Assembly: GCF_900103875.1 (NCBI RefSeq)
Contig: NZ_LT629705.1
Location: forward strand, 4,597,001-4,661,000
Origin: Pseudomonas arsenicoxydans
GTDB taxonomy: Bacteria > Pseudomonadota > Gammaproteobacteria > Pseudomonadales > Pseudomonadaceae
Direction of reading: 5' to 3'
Length of the DNA: 64,000 bases
Below, piece by piece: positions 16,183 through 25,495 of this stretch (positions are counted from its first letter, which is position 1; every line of letters begins with the position of its first letter). A model generated the notes under the pieces. That model was not told the origin of the DNA, did not search any database, and saw only the letters and a list, made by a program, of their open reading frames with translations. A program made the translations under genes and the position numbers.

Positions 16183-16740
16183 ATGACAGAACACATCGTT
16201 CATTTTCATTGCCAGATCGATCAGGCAACGACTGAGCGCTTCAGGGATTGCTGCCTTGAAGCCATCGATCAAGGCGCCACATCACTGCTACTGAACCTGT
16301 CCACTTGTGGGGGGAGCACCAACTTCGGCTTCACGCTCTACACGTTCCTGAAGTCATTGCCCGTACCGCTCTGCGCCATCAATGCCGGCAACATCGAATC
16401 GATGGGGATCATCATGTTTCTGGCAGCAGGTCGCAGGATCACCTCCCCTCATGCCAGATTTTTGATTCATCCGATGAACTGGTACTTCAGCCAGAAATCG
16501 GTCGACCATCAACGCTTGAGAGAATATCTGTCCAGTCTCGACAACGACCTCGCGCGCTATGTGCAAATCTACGCGCTCGAAACGGCTGAGGCAGAGACCA
16601 AACTCGATATTTTTCATTGCCTGTCAGCGGAAGAAAAAGTGATCGCCGCGCACGAATCCCTGTCCTATGGGATTGCTCATGAAATGCGACAGATGGTATT
16701 CGCAGATGATGTTAAACATTGGAAGGTAAGTGGGGGATGA
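16183..16740 (+). CDS. ClpP-like protease subunit homologue, catalytic Asp not evident
   Basis: This is a 185-aa protein with the ClpP/crotonase fold. The nucleophile motif GNIESMGIIMFLAAG has Ser at about residue 73. The His motif is SPHARFLIHPM at about residue 96. In ClpP the catalytic Asp precedes F.SA.EA..YGL. Here the equivalent stretch is SAEEKVIAAHESLSYGIAHEM, with no Asp at that place. So the triad looks incomplete, and peptidase activity is uncertain. I chose the ATG at 16183 because GGGGGT precedes it. A longer frame to 16132 lacks a ribosome site. It is separate from any clpX gene. Confidence 0.75.
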   Translation: MTEHIVHFHCQIDQATTERFRDCCLEAIDQGATSLLLNLSTCGGSTNFGFTLYTFLKSLPVPLCAINAGNIESMGIIMFLAAGRRITSPHARFLIHPMNWYFSQKSVDHQRLREYLSSLDNDLARYVQIYALETAEAETKLDIFHCLSAEEKVIAAHESLSYGIAHEMRQMVFADDVKHWKVSGG

Positions 16741-16913
16741 GCCTGGTGCCGTCCGGCACGCAAGGATGAGCGGACAGCCCAAGCAATCTCGGCGATCGAT
16801 AGCTCTGCTGCCGCTGAGACCAGTTTGCGGAACGGAATGGCGAGTCAAGGTGTCGTCTGTATTAGACGACCTTGTTCGTCGTAATCCTGTTCAGGTATAG
16901 AGAGGTGGTTTTC

Positions 16914-16988
16914 ATGAACAATATTATCTACATCGTCGGGGCAGTTGTGATCGTCCTCGTTATTCTTTCGTTTGTCGGCCTTGTATAG
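16914..16988 (+). CDS. 24-aa single-helix membrane peptide
   Basis: ATG 16914 is preceded by GAGGTGG at good spacing and opens a 24-codon frame beginning MNNIIYIVGAVVIVLVILSF and ending FVGLV. It is one uninterrupted hydrophobic helix with a Gly-rich face. Similar tiny peptides are annotated as hypothetical in many proteobacteria. The strong ribosome site and helix suggest a real small protein. Function is unknown. Confidence 0.6.
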   Translation: MNNIIYIVGAVVIVLVILSFVGLV

Positions 16989-17032
16989 CGTTAGCTGCTA
17001 AGCACGTCACAACGGATCGCACGTTCATGACC

Positions 17033-17662
17033 CTAGCAATGCTCGTGATGCCCGAGAAGGACTTTATAGATCTCGGAAATCACCTGCATCGTTGCGTCCT
17101 CAAGCGTTCCTTCATTACGGCATAACACCCAGCCGTGATCTGCGATGGCTTCCTCGAACGCCTTTGTACAAGCGACATGTTCTTCCAGCTTATGCATCAC
17201 TGTACTGCCCAGCCCACGCCCTCGTGCTGCTGCCCTCGCCCATGAAATATCAGGGGCGGTGACAACGCCGACATGCAGGTCTGGCACACGCACGTTTCGA
17301 TCAATGTTCAACTGCAGAATCTCTGCAAACGGGATTATCCGGCGAAACGCGGCATCGGACGGGTACCAACGATCGATCAGGATGATGCTGTCTGGTGGCT
17401 GTTTAGCCAGTACGTGCCGTGAAATCCAGATACGGCTTTCAGCAAGGCGCTCACAAACCTGCAACTCCAGTTCCCGGGTGGGATTTCTGACGAGTTTGTT
17501 CACGAGGGTCATTGTTTCACCTCGATAGGGATCGCTTTTTCTCTCGCAAAGCCGGATTACCTTTTTGTTATCTGCCCTCAGTACTTTCGTGACGGCCTCC
17601 AACAATGTGGTTTTGCCGGCACCCTTGGGCCCATCCAGAGAAACAAACAGCGCACGATTCAT
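17033..17662 (-). CDS. Thymidylate-kinase-like P-loop protein
   Basis: This is a 209-aa P-loop kinase. Walker A is SLDGPKGAGKTT (residues 8-19). The DRWYPSDAAFR segment (about residue 95) corresponds to the DR(Y/F) motif of thymidylate kinases, and a LID-like Arg-rich stretch RAAARGRGLG follows. It is an orphan nucleoside-monophosphate kinase-like gene and probably not the housekeeping tmk, since it lacks the pabC-tmk-holB context. The substrate is unknown. The gene is somewhat less GC-rich than its neighbours. Confidence 0.7.
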   Translation of the reverse strand: MNRALFVSLDGPKGAGKTTLLEAVTKVLRADNKKVIRLCERKSDPYRGETMTLVNKLVRNPTRELELQVCERLAESRIWISRHVLAKQPPDSIILIDRWYPSDAAFRRIIPFAEILQLNIDRNVRVPDLHVGVVTAPDISWARAAARGRGLGSTVMHKLEEHVACTKAFEEAIADHGWVLCRNEGTLEDATMQVISEIYKVLLGHHEHC

Positions 17663-17975
17663 TCTTCACATAACGATTGATTTACGGTTTTTCTTGCCCT
17701 GTTCGTTCACTGTAATCGCTTGGCGCGGCTACGCGAATCGAGTGGAGAGCCCTTATGAGCACTCTAACTTAGTTTCTGGCTCGCTGATTCATTGATAAAC
17801 GAATTCCAGGCGGCATGGGATCGTATCGATCAGCCACCCGCAGAGCGCGGCTTACAACCACGTGGCAGACGCCAATCACCGCTGAGCAGCCAAGCAAGTA
17901 AAAACGCAAAATTAACTCGCCAAAAGCTATACAAGAAACTAATGTTGTACAAAATCTGTAGAGCTTTTTATCACC
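17663..17975. other. 313-bp AT-rich divergent intergenic region
   Basis: No convincing gene is seen here. It separates the kinase-like gene (minus) from the CxxC gene (plus). CTATAC at 17927-17932 resembles a stationary-phase (RpoS) -10 element and lies 44 bp before the plus-strand gene. TACAA...TTGTA around 17930-17951 forms a weak inverted repeat. An open plus frame at 17792-18079 lacks a start and ribosome site. Confidence 0.5.
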
Positions 17976-18188
17976 ATGTCTCCTTCGGAAAATCTTATCG
18001 CCTGGCACGGAAACTGGAGTCTTTCGAAGGCTACCGTCACTTGCAAGTCATGCAAGGCGACGCAATCGGAACTCGATAGAGAAAGCGATTTTCCCCATAC
18101 TACAACGTGTTCGAAAGCGGCTTTGGCGAGGACACGCCCCTGGGACGAGCTCGATGAAATTCGACATGCCCTCCCCCCTTACACCTGA
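17976..18188 (+). CDS. 70-aa CxxC protein of unknown function
   Basis: The frame encodes MSPSENLIAWHGNWSLSKAT followed by CKSCKATQSELD and then HTTTCSKA. The Cys-x2-Cys plus a later His/Cys looks like a small zinc ribbon. Trp-rich N-terminal and acidic C-terminal parts (PWDELDEIRHAL) are protein-like. No strong ribosome site precedes the ATG. It lies just before the histidine kinase gene, but whether they are co-transcribed is unknown. Confidence 0.55.
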   Translation: MSPSENLIAWHGNWSLSKATVTCKSCKATQSELDRESDFPHTTTCSKAALARTRPWDELDEIRHALPPYT

Positions 18189-18233
18189 GGTGTTACGCCT
18201 GACCTAGGCCTACGAATAACCAGGATCATCGGC

Positions 18234-19373
18234 ATGCGCTTGTCAGACTTCATCATCAAAAATCTTGAGCCGATACTGCAAGCTTGGGAGGATTTTGCAA
18301 GAACCATTGAGGTGCCCGGCGAAGCTCTGGATTCCAAGGCTTTACGCGATCATGCCGAACAGATGTTGCGCGCTATAGCGTTAGACATGCGCACCTACCA
18401 GTCTGCCCAGGAACAGATAGCCAAGGCCCATGGGAATAGCCCTGCAGACGAGCTGGAAACTGCCGCGGAAATCCATGCAGTCACACGTTTGATGGCGGGT
18501 TTCACGCTGGATCAAATGGTGTCTGAGTATCGTGCGCTGAGAACGAGCGTAGTCAGCCAATGGCTGGGACAGGTAAAAGACGGGGCCGCTTTTGAAGTGG
18601 ACGACATGACCCGCTTCAACGAAGCCATAGACCAGGCGCTAGGTGAATCTATTGCGAGCTACTCGAGCGCCGTGGAAGCCTCACGCAATGTCTTTTTGGG
18701 CATTCTCGGCCATGATTTACGCACGCCGCTGGGCGCTATTTTGCTGGGCGCTGATGTGTTGCGGCGCTCGGATGATCTGGGGGCGCGCGAGACTAAAATT
18801 GCATCAGGGATATATACCAGCGTAAGACGAGCCAGCCAGATAGTCGGCGACTTGCTGGACCTGACCCGCTGCCAAATGGGCCCGGGTATTCCCATTAAAA
18901 AGGAATATATCGACCTGACGCCACTGTGCACACGCATAGTGGAAGAGATTCGAACGTTTCATCCGCGCGCGAAGATCATATTCAACGCAGGTGCATCCAC
19001 TCGTGGCGAATTCGATGGGGCCCGCATGGAGCAAGTCATTTCCAATCTGCTCAGCAATGCAGTTCAACATGGAGATCTGCAGTTTCCTATCGAGGTCACG
19101 CTGGCACCAGTCGACGGTAGCGTCGTTTTCTCTGTGCACAATCGTGGCGAGCCTGTACCAGAAGAAATCCTGCCCTTCATCTTTAATCCTATGGAGCGTG
19201 TCTCGCTGTCCACTACCAGTGGTCTTGGCCCGAGCGCCGGGCTGGGGTTAGGCCTGTACATCGCCTCCGAGATTGTGGCCGCACATTCCGGGTCTTTGGA
19301 TGTGACCTCCGACCGCGCTCGTGGAACCACTTTCCTGGTCAAAGTACCTGTCGGTAAATCTCAAAGTATGTGA
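18234..19373 (+). CDS. Sensor histidine kinase with RsbRD-like N terminus
   Basis: This is a 379-aa soluble kinase with no membrane segment. The N-terminal half (about 1-150) is all-helical and resembles RsbRD_N, a domain of stressosome RsbR-type proteins. HisKA carries the phospho-acceptor His in ILGHDLRTPLGAI (about 160). HATPase has the N box VISNLLSNAVQHG and G boxes GLGLGLYIA and RGTTFLV. AGGA 9 nt upstream supports the ATG. There is no adjacent response regulator. The next gene converges on it and overlaps by 13 bp. Confidence 0.88.
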   Translation: MRLSDFIIKNLEPILQAWEDFARTIEVPGEALDSKALRDHAEQMLRAIALDMRTYQSAQEQIAKAHGNSPADELETAAEIHAVTRLMAGFTLDQMVSEYRALRTSVVSQWLGQVKDGAAFEVDDMTRFNEAIDQALGESIASYSSAVEASRNVFLGILGHDLRTPLGAILLGADVLRRSDDLGARETKIASGIYTSVRRASQIVGDLLDLTRCQMGPGIPIKKEYIDLTPLCTRIVEEIRTFHPRAKIIFNAGASTRGEFDGARMEQVISNLLSNAVQHGDLQFPIEVTLAPVDGSVVFSVHNRGEPVPEEILPFIFNPMERVSLSTTSGLGPSAGLGLGLYIASEIVAAHSGSLDVTSDRARGTTFLVKVPVGKSQSM

Positions 19374-20305
19374 GAACCAACCTCTCCAATTTTTTTTGTG
19401 CGCTTCTGCTCATACATCTCATGGTCAGCGAGCGTCATCGCCGAGCTTATGTTGTTCGAAGCGTTAGCCATGGCTAAACCGACAGAAGCACTGACGCCTG
19501 ACAGTTGAAGTGACTGGTACACCCTCTCGCGAAGCGCCTCGCCGCCAACTCTGTCGCAGTTGACACCGATGATTCCGAACTCATCTCCACCCAACCTTGC
19601 AACGATATCGCCGGATCTAGAAGCGTGATTCAAGGCGTCAGCGGCACTCTTGAGTGCACTGTCACCTGCAGCATGACCTTGGCCATCATTGATGAGTTTT
19701 AAATCGTCCATATCAATAATCACAACCGCAGAGGAATTTCCGTAACGACGGTTTCGAACATCCTGACAAGCCGCTAACTGATCCCAGCCCGCACGGTTAT
19801 AAAGGCCCGTCAAGGCATCGTTAAGTGCCTGCGCTTCAAATCGCTCCGCCCTGCTCGCCTCTTCATCGGCCCTCAATTCCATTTGCAAAATCTTGCTGAG
19901 CACCTTGGCGACCATTTCAATGAGTGCCTGGTCTTCCCTGATTTTTTCAGGTTGAGTCGTTGGATCAATTGCGCAAAGCGTGCCGAACAAGGAGCCATCG
20001 GACAGGAGAAGTGGAACCCCGATGTATGCGTTGATGGTTAGCTGGCGACTGATGGGGGCCGCTGCATAACAAGGCACCAGTCCGACATTTGGCGCTATTC
20101 GTGGCCCGAGCCCCTTGACCATATGGCTACAAAAAGAATCGCTCCAACTGAGGATTTTGCCTGGCTGAATTTGATAGCCATGATCTTCGCAATGCAAAAC
20201 AGTCCAGTCATCGCCGTCAGCCCGGGTAACCATCCACAAATCGAACCCCAGCCGGTGCCGCAAGAACGAAAGCACTTCACGCGCGGTATCTTCAAAATCA
20301 CTCAT
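19361..20305 (-). CDS. GAF-GGDEF diguanylate cyclase
   Basis: This is a 314-aa soluble protein. A GAF sensor occupies about residues 15-155 (DLWMVTRADGDDW, YIGVPLLLSDGSLFGTLCAID). The GGDEF domain follows (about 165-305) with an intact active site LGGDEFG and DALTGLYNRAG. It would make cyclic-di-GMP from GTP. No RxxD inhibitory site is obvious. The ATG at 20305 (MSDFEDTAREV) is the start matching family proteins. The frame is open to 20470, but that part is not protein-like. The last 13 bp overlap the convergent kinase gene. Confidence 0.87.
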   Translation of the reverse strand: MSDFEDTAREVLSFLRHRLGFDLWMVTRADGDDWTVLHCEDHGYQIQPGKILSWSDSFCSHMVKGLGPRIAPNVGLVPCYAAAPISRQLTINAYIGVPLLLSDGSLFGTLCAIDPTTQPEKIREDQALIEMVAKVLSKILQMELRADEEASRAERFEAQALNDALTGLYNRAGWDQLAACQDVRNRRYGNSSAVVIIDMDDLKLINDGQGHAAGDSALKSAADALNHASRSGDIVARLGGDEFGIIGVNCDRVGGEALRERVYQSLQLSGVSASVGLAMANASNNISSAMTLADHEMYEQKRTKKIGEVGSHIL

Positions 20306-20772
20306 CGGGTATTTCGACTCATAGGTTTGGCATAGGCAAAAAAGGTGGACACCATCACCGAAACGCCGAGTGGGCCTATGAAGGGTGGATGATTGTATCT
20401 GGTCACCACAGAGCAGAGTTCGAGGCCGTGAAGGAAGCCGACGAAACGTCTTATTTGAGAAAAAATGCACCTTTCGCTATCTCTGACCTCAAACGTTTTA
20501 TCGGGCGTTAATGCGAAAGATTTCCAGTAGATCACTACAGGAAGCGCTCTGGAAAATTTGCCAGGGAGCCTATATCAGGAGTTTCTATCTGACCCATGAT
20601 TGAATGCCATGCCTTTTCCACCCCTTATACATTAATTTTATTTTGTATAGGTATTGATACTGGCCTTGAACGCAAATCAGCAACTGTATTCGTATTTGCG
20701 AAGCGGACGTTAGAAACATCAAGACCTGTCCATCACAAAATAACCGGGGTTTAAACATTGGAAGAATTACGG
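20306..20772. other. 467-bp AT-rich intergenic region between two c-di-GMP genes
   Basis: This spacer is distinctly more AT-rich than the flanks, especially 20590-20760. It must hold the promoters of both divergent genes. One short frame, listed separately at 20389-20511, is the only coding candidate. No repeat or terminator stands out. Confidence 0.5.
20389..20511 (+). CDS. Possible 40-aa small protein or gene remnant
   Basis: ATG 20389 opens 40 codons starting MIVSGHHRAEFEAVKEADET and ending DLKRFIGR. AAGGG lies 5 nt upstream. The frame remains open upstream without a start (AEWAYEGW), so this may instead be the end of a decayed gene. The composition is protein-like, but no family is recognised. 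Confidence 0.25.
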   Translation: MIVSGHHRAEFEAVKEADETSYLRKNAPFAISDLKRFIGR

Positions 20773-23700
20773 ATGGCAAACCCAGGCTTTTACCCAGTTG
20801 CACTTGTTTCGCATAAACGATCGCTTCGATCCATGTTGCTCCCTATCAGCATCTTGTTGCTAGGTACTTTGCTCTCCGTAACACTAGGGCACTTGGATAT
20901 CCAGCAAGAATCAAGTAAGGATAGAGCACAAGTTACTTCGAAACTGACGGGCGTCCGAGCTCATTTAGAAGGTCAAATAAACTCTACGTTTGACGCAACG
21001 GAAGGTATTGCTCAGCTATTGAGGTTGGACGGCGGCATAACAACTGCGCATTTTGAAGGAATGGCAGAGCAAGCAATGGCTCTGCAATCGCATATCCACC
21101 ACATCGCGCTTGCTCCCAACGACGTCATTCGCAGTGTCTATCCCGTCAAAGGTAATGAAGGCGTTTTAGGCGTTGATTATCGCAATCTGCCCGGTCAGTA
21201 CGCTGCCGTGTTGAGATCTCGAGAATCAAGAGCTCCCGTGCTGGCAGGCCCTATTGACCTTTTCCAGGGAGGGCGAGGTTTTGTCCATCGGCGCCCAGTG
21301 TTTGTCACCACCGAAGACGGTACTGATCGTTATTGGGGCAGCGCGTCAGTTGTCGCTGATGTTGATGCATTGCTTGAAGCCAGTGGCATCAATGCGCGCG
21401 GGACGCTTGAGTTGGCCTTACGAGGTGCGGATGGATTAGGCAACAATGGAAAAATGATTTGGGGAAATCCTGCAGTATTTTCAGAAGATGCCATTACAAC
21501 CTCTGTCGATGTGCCAGGCGGCACCTGGCAGCTCGCGGCGATTCCTCGAGAAGGCTGGAGGAACGGCACACTCTTCAGCTCACCTTTGTTTATTTTTGCG
21601 CTGACCTGCACTGGCTTTTTTACCTTTCTTGCAGCTCAACTCAGCCGAAGTCACCGCCTTTTTCGCCAGCGCCATGCGCAGCTCGCCAGGGAAATTGAAG
21701 AGCGTGAGATTGCGGAGCTATCTTTAGTGCAAAGTGAAGCACGCTTCCGCGCCCTGTTTGAGCGCTCGCCAGATCCGACCTGGATCCTGCGTCGAGGAGG
21801 CATTTGTAGTGATGCCAACACCGCAGCACTCAAGTTATTCGGTTATGAAGACCTGGAAACATTACATAAAGTCAAAGCCACCGATATTTCTCCACCCTTT
21901 CAAAGTGATGGTCAGTGCACGACAAAGAAAGCACAAGTCATGTTGAGCATGGCAATGGAAAGAGGTGTTCATCGTTTTGAATGGCTACATAAAAGTGCCG
22001 ACGGCGTGGTATTTCCGGCTGAAGTAACCCTCTCCACTGTCACCTTGTCTAACGAGCCGATGCTCTATGCGGTAGTTCGAGACATTTCCGACCGTAAAAA
22101 AGCTGAACAGGCATTGCTGACTCAAACGACGTTACTTCAGGATGTAGTAGATAATGCGCCATCGCTGATTTATGTGTTCGACCTTCAAGGCAACCTTCAA
22201 CTGTGCAATCTCATGTTTGAGCGCGCGACAGGCTTACCATTTGCCGATATGAAAGGCAGGCCACGCGTAAGCTTTCTTACGTCTGACGAAGCTGACACCC
22301 AACGTCAAAATGACGAACAAGTTCTCGCCACTGGTAGTGCCATGCGCTTTGAGGAACAGATCAACAGAAACAACACTAATCACATTTATCTTACAACCAA
22401 GTGCGTTCTTTACGACAATGATGGTCAGCAATCAGGTGTGCTCAGCATTTCTACTGACATCACTGAAATCAAACAAAGTACCGAACAATTACGACTCGCT
22501 GGCGTTGTCTTGGAGAATACGGCCGACGGGGTCATTATCACTAATGCTCTAGGTCATATCATATCGATCAATAAAGCATTTTCTGACATCACAGGATTCA
22601 GCGCAGAAGAGTCTATAGGGTTGAAGCCTTATATCCTCATGTCAGAGGAACAAGATCTCGATTTCTACCGAGACATCCAGGAGACGCTCAAGGCAAATGG
22701 ATTTTGGCGCGGTGAGCTCTGGAATCGTAGAAAAAATGGCACGCTTTATCCGAAGTGGATGACGATAAATGCTGTGTTCGATGAGTTCAGTCAGCCTGTC
22801 AATTATGTGGCTGTCTTCTCTGATATTTCAGCTATCAATCAGTCGCAATCCGAACTTGACCGCATGGCGCATTATGACCCGGTTACGGGGTTGCCCAATC
22901 GCCTCCTCTTCCAGGAAAGACTCCAGCACTCCCTGGATCTTTCATTGAGCTATGACCAGTCACTTGCGGTGCTTTTGGTAGATCTGGATGGCTTTAAAAC
23001 GGTAAACGACAGCCTTGGCCACTCGATGGGAGACTTACTGCTGCAGCAAGCAGGGATTCGCTTTTCGCAGTGTGTACGCCTTGAGGACACGGTCTCTCGA
23101 ATCGGCGGAGACGAATTTGCAGTCATTTTGAACAATCTCAGCCAGCCAACCGATGCCATCGTCGTCGCGAAAAAACTACTGATGTCTCTTCAGGAGCCTT
23201 TTGATCTAGGGGGCAACTCCACGCTCCTGACAGCCAGCATCGGGATTGCCGTGGCACCGCAAGATAGCGAAACGCCGGAGCAATTGCTCCGTCAAGCGGA
23301 TACAGCCATGTACGGCGCCAAAGAAGGAGGCCGTAACGACTATCGCTTCTATCAGCCTGAAATGACCCTGCGTGCACATGAGCGTTTGATCCTCGAACGC
23401 TCCCTGCGCCGTGCTGTAAAAAACCATGAGTTTGAGGTTTGGTACCAGCCAAAGATTAATCTGATGAGCGATAGGGTTGAAGGCGCCGAGGCACTGGTTC
23501 GTTGGCGGGATCCGGTTCATGGCCTCATTTCCCCGGCAGACTTCATTCCCTTGGCGGAGAGTACTGGGCTGATAATCCAGATAGGTGAGCAAGTTATCGA
23601 CAGGGTCTGCCGTGACATTCGACACTGGATTGATCGTGATATTGCTTGCGGGATTGTCGCTGTCAATGTGGCGGCTATACAAATCGACAGAACCGATTAC

Positions 23701-24159
23701 GTCGAAACACTTCGAGCGGCGCTGGATAAATATGATTTACCCGCAAGCGTCTTGGAAGTTGAAGTCACAGAGAGTTTGATGATGGCGAGCCCGGAGCATT
23801 CCAGAGAAGTCTTGAGCACGCTCCAAAGTCTGGGGATCTCGACTGCGATCGATGACTTTGGCACCGGCTACTCATCTCTGGCCTATCTAAAGATGCTGCC
23901 CATCAACAGTCTGAAAATTGATCGCAGCTTCGTTTCCGATCTGCCTCACGACAAAAGTGGTGTGGCCATCACCAAAACCGTCGTTGAATTGGGACATGCT
24001 CTGGGCTTCAAGATTGTTGCGGAAGGCGTTGAGACCGCCGAGCAGAGCTCTTTTCTGAGAAGTATCGGATGCGACCAAGGGCAAGGATATCTCTATGCAC
24101 GCCCGATGCCTGCGATAGAGTTTGAGTCTTGGTTGAAGAGAGATAAGTATTTTGAGTGA
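20773..24159 (+). CDS. CHASE-PAS-PAS-PAS-GGDEF-EAL cyclic-di-GMP protein
   Basis: This is a 1128-aa membrane-anchored protein. Hydrophobic helices at about 20-40 and 275-295 bracket a CHASE-like periplasmic sensor (HHIALAPNDVIRSVYP, GRGFVHRRPVF). Three PAS units follow (about 310-690). GGDEF has an intact RIGGDEFAVIL active site. EAL has all key features: EGAEALVRW, DDFGTGYSSL and EGVET. Both cyclase and phosphodiesterase sites look functional. The ATG at 20773 is 5 codons inside a TTG-started frame and has GGAAGA upstream. Its spacer and gene are AT-richer than neighbouring genes. Confidence 0.9.
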   Translation: MANPGFYPVALVSHKRSLRSMLLPISILLLGTLLSVTLGHLDIQQESSKDRAQVTSKLTGVRAHLEGQINSTFDATEGIAQLLRLDGGITTAHFEGMAEQAMALQSHIHHIALAPNDVIRSVYPVKGNEGVLGVDYRNLPGQYAAVLRSRESRAPVLAGPIDLFQGGRGFVHRRPVFVTTEDGTDRYWGSASVVADVDALLEASGINARGTLELALRGADGLGNNGKMIWGNPAVFSEDAITTSVDVPGGTWQLAAIPREGWRNGTLFSSPLFIFALTCTGFFTFLAAQLSRSHRLFRQRHAQLAREIEEREIAELSLVQSEARFRALFERSPDPTWILRRGGICSDANTAALKLFGYEDLETLHKVKATDISPPFQSDGQCTTKKAQVMLSMAMERGVHRFEWLHKSADGVVFPAEVTLSTVTLSNEPMLYAVVRDISDRKKAEQALLTQTTLLQDVVDNAPSLIYVFDLQGNLQLCNLMFERATGLPFADMKGRPRVSFLTSDEADTQRQNDEQVLATGSAMRFEEQINRNNTNHIYLTTKCVLYDNDGQQSGVLSISTDITEIKQSTEQLRLAGVVLENTADGVIITNALGHIISINKAFSDITGFSAEESIGLKPYILMSEEQDLDFYRDIQETLKANGFWRGELWNRRKNGTLYPKWMTINAVFDEFSQPVNYVAVFSDISAINQSQSELDRMAHYDPVTGLPNRLLFQERLQHSLDLSLSYDQSLAVLLVDLDGFKTVNDSLGHSMGDLLLQQAGIRFSQCVRLEDTVSRIGGDEFAVILNNLSQPTDAIVVAKKLLMSLQEPFDLGGNSTLLTASIGIAVAPQDSETPEQLLRQADTAMYGAKEGGRNDYRFYQPEMTLRAHERLILERSLRRAVKNHEFEVWYQPKINLMSDRVEGAEALVRWRDPVHGLISPADFIPLAESTGLIIQIGEQVIDRVCRDIRHWIDRDIACGIVAVNVAAIQIDRTDYVETLRAALDKYDLPASVLEVEVTESLMMASPEHSREVLSTLQSLGISTAIDDFGTGYSSLAYLKMLPINSLKIDRSFVSDLPHDKSGVAITKTVVELGHALGFKIVAEGVETAEQSSFLRSIGCDQGQGYLYARPMPAIEFESWLKRDKYFE

Positions 24160-24201
24160 AGCCTGCGGCGCGGGCGCGTGACTTGCTCTTCATCTGAAGA
24201 A

Positions 24202-25392
24202 TCACTGTTTCTTCAGTAGCAGCAAGAGTAACGCTGTGGCGGCAAACACTGCCCCCACGAAGAACGTGCTGCCTGATCCGAAGCTTTGCCATAACCCGCC
24301 CGCCAGAACACTGGCGATCAGCATGCATACACCACTGACCAGATTGAAAATGCCGAAGGCGGTGCCCTTGAGTTCTCCAGGTGCTGTGTCGGCTACCAGC
24401 GAGGCAAGGATGCCTTGGCTGAATCCCATATGAAGTCCCCACAATGCAACGCCCAGCATCATCGTGATGACTGTGCTGGACTGAGCCAGCACCAGATCCG
24501 CCAGCACAAGTAACGCCATCCCCACGCAGAGCAGCTTCGTACGGCTCATACGATCAGATAACCAGCCGGCAGGGTAAGCGGAAAACGTGTAGAAAACCGA
24601 CATGACCACCATCACCAGCGGAATCCAGGTGACCGACAGACCTGTCTCCTGCGCACGTAATACCAGAAACGCCTCGCTGAAACGGGCAAGTGTAAACACC
24701 CCGCCCACAATGACGACCCACCAATAACCAGTGGAGAAATCGTGGAGGACTCTCCAATGAATCGGCGACCGGAATGTGTGTTCGCGGGAGGCGTGGGTGG
24801 GTTCTTTTACGCCAGCGACAATCAGAGCCACCGCGACTGTTGCGGGAATCACCGCAAACCACAGCACAAGCTGGATATCGGCTAACCATAGCATCAGCGA
24901 GATGGCCAGAGCCGGGCCAAGAACAGCCCCTACGGTGTCCATTGACTGGCGCAAACCAAAACAGGCCCCGCGGATCTCAGGCGGCGAAACATCGGCGATC
25001 AGGGCATCGCGCGGCGCACCACGAATGCCTTTGCCGATGCGATCCAGAAAACGTGCGGTAAAGACCACTTCAACCGAGTGCGCCAGAGGAAACAGGGGTT
25101 TGCTCAGTGCGGCCAAACCATATCCCAGCAGCAGCAATCCTTTGCGCCGACCCATGAAGTCGCTGATAGCGCCAGAGAATATCTTGACGAGCATGGCGGT
25201 CGCCTCGGCAACACCTTCAATCACGCCGACGGTCAATGCACTCGCACCCAATGTCGTGACCAGAAATACGGGTAACAAGCTGTGTACCAGCTCGGAAGAT
25301 ACATCCATGAACAGGCTGACAAAGCCCAACGCCCAGATCGTGCGCGGAATGCGAAGACGCTCGGCTTTGGTGGTTGGACTTTCGCGACTCAT
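24202..25392 (-). CDS. MFS transporter
   Basis: This is a 396-aa protein with about 12 hydrophobic helices. Motif A, GAISDFMGRRKG, lies in the loop between helices 2 and 3. A second conserved segment, DRIGKGIRGAPRDALIADVSP, is typical of one uncharacterised MFS group that includes proteins annotated as multidrug efflux or metal/sugar-phosphate transporters. AGGAAG 7 nt upstream fixes the ATG. It lies about 100 bp downstream of the P-type ATPase gene on the same strand and may belong to its operon. The substrate is unknown. Confidence 0.85.
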   Translation of the reverse strand: MSRESPTTKAERLRIPRTIWALGFVSLFMDVSSELVHSLLPVFLVTTLGASALTVGVIEGVAEATAMLVKIFSGAISDFMGRRKGLLLLGYGLAALSKPLFPLAHSVEVVFTARFLDRIGKGIRGAPRDALIADVSPPEIRGACFGLRQSMDTVGAVLGPALAISLMLWLADIQLVLWFAVIPATVAVALIVAGVKEPTHASREHTFRSPIHWRVLHDFSTGYWWVVIVGGVFTLARFSEAFLVLRAQETGLSVTWIPLVMVVMSVFYTFSAYPAGWLSDRMSRTKLLCVGMALLVLADLVLAQSSTVITMMLGVALWGLHMGFSQGILASLVADTAPGELKGTAFGIFNLVSGVCMLIASVLAGGLWQSFGSGSTFFVGAVFAATALLLLLLKKQ

Positions 25393-25495
25393 ATTTTCTT
25401 CCTTAACTTATGGGCACCGAGGAAAGACAGCGCCAGGCGAAGCGCTTCCAGATGAATAGCGCAGGTCGCGAATGCTGTGTGCTGGAACAAGACGT

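Noticed and set aside
17792..18079. 95-aa plus-strand frame upstream of the kinase
   Set aside because: It has no ATG start or ribosome site and overlaps the better CxxC gene in another frame.
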